Shown: positions 63,889-64,000 of the stretch, in pieces
Position numbering within the stretch: position 1 is the stretch's first letter
How the letters are laid out: every line of letters begins with the position of its first letter
From: Syngnathus acus
Taxonomy: Eukaryota > Chordata > Actinopteri > Syngnathiformes > Syngnathidae
Assembly: GCF_901709675.1 (NCBI RefSeq)
Contig: NC_051087.1
Span: 2,622,001-2,686,000, forward strand
Length of the DNA stretch: 64,000 nucleotides
Reading direction: 5' to 3'
Program-made: the position numbers and the translations under genes
The notes under the pieces: generated by a model
The model's database searches: none
What the model was told of the DNA's origin: nothing
What the model saw: the letters and a program-made list of their open reading frames with translations, nothing else

Positions 63889-64000
63889 AGATACACACAC
63901 ACATGCGCGCTCGCACACACACACACATGCGCGCTCGCACACACACACACATGCGCGCTCGCACACACACACACATGCGCGCTCGCACACACACACACAT
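63889..64000 (+). repeat. 24-bp CA plus ATGCGCGCTCGC minisatellite, running off the window
   Basis: ATGCGCGCTCGC recurs at 63903, 63927, 63951 and 63975, with CA repeats between. It is alternating purine-pyrimidine almost throughout and so could form Z-DNA. Long open frames across it are repeat artefacts. Confidence 0.95.

Noticed and set aside
63570-64000. Long Cys/Val/His-rich frames
   Set aside because: Translation of CA/GT and ATGCGCGCTCGC repeats in several frames.

Overview
The window is vertebrate nuclear DNA, almost certainly from a ray-finned (teleost) fish. It holds compact multi-exon genes with GT-AG introns, many microsatellites and fish-type nonautonomous transposons. The exon models below were read by eye from splice signals, reading phase and family resemblance. 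The species cannot be fixed from the sequence alone.

The left third (1-25.8 kb) is a gene-dense block: the 3' end of coro2a (+), anp32b (-), hemgn (+), trmo (+), spag5 (+) and foxe1 (-). Apart from spag5, this matches in order and orientation the human 9q22 block FOXE1-TRMO-HEMGN-ANP32B-CORO2A as I remember it. That synteny supports naming the fast-evolving hemogen gene. The genes cover actin regulation (coro2a), an acidic LRR nuclear factor (anp32b), erythroid regulation (hemgn), tRNA modification (trmo), mitotic spindle function (spag5) and a forkhead transcription factor (foxe1).

The middle (25.8-39.8 kb) has no recognised conserved gene. It contains a possible conserved noncoding element, a CCAT microsatellite and a compound repeat island (31.2-36.8 kb). 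The core of the island is nine tandem units of about 321 bp. Each complete unit is a near-perfect 232-bp hairpin (107-bp arms, 18-bp loop) plus 89 bp of spacer, and one unit carries its hairpin in the opposite orientation. The array is flanked by directly repeated TTAGGG-like minisatellite DNA and then by short inverted repeats. A possible 50-codon two-exon gene lies on the right flank.

The right third (39.8-64 kb) holds sh3gl2, endophilin A1 (-), complete, with a 9.5-kb first intron, and one exon that is probably the last exon of cntln (-). The human 9p22 order is also CNTLN then SH3GL2. The most unusual coding feature is in sh3gl2: four consecutive phase-1 microexons (12 nt each, the first with a tandem acceptor allowing 15) lie between the BAR and SH3 exons, each encoding another ARSPG repeat. 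The last 6 kb, inferred to be a cntln intron, is rich in ATTA-type blocks that look like noncoding regulatory DNA and ends in CA/GC minisatellite.
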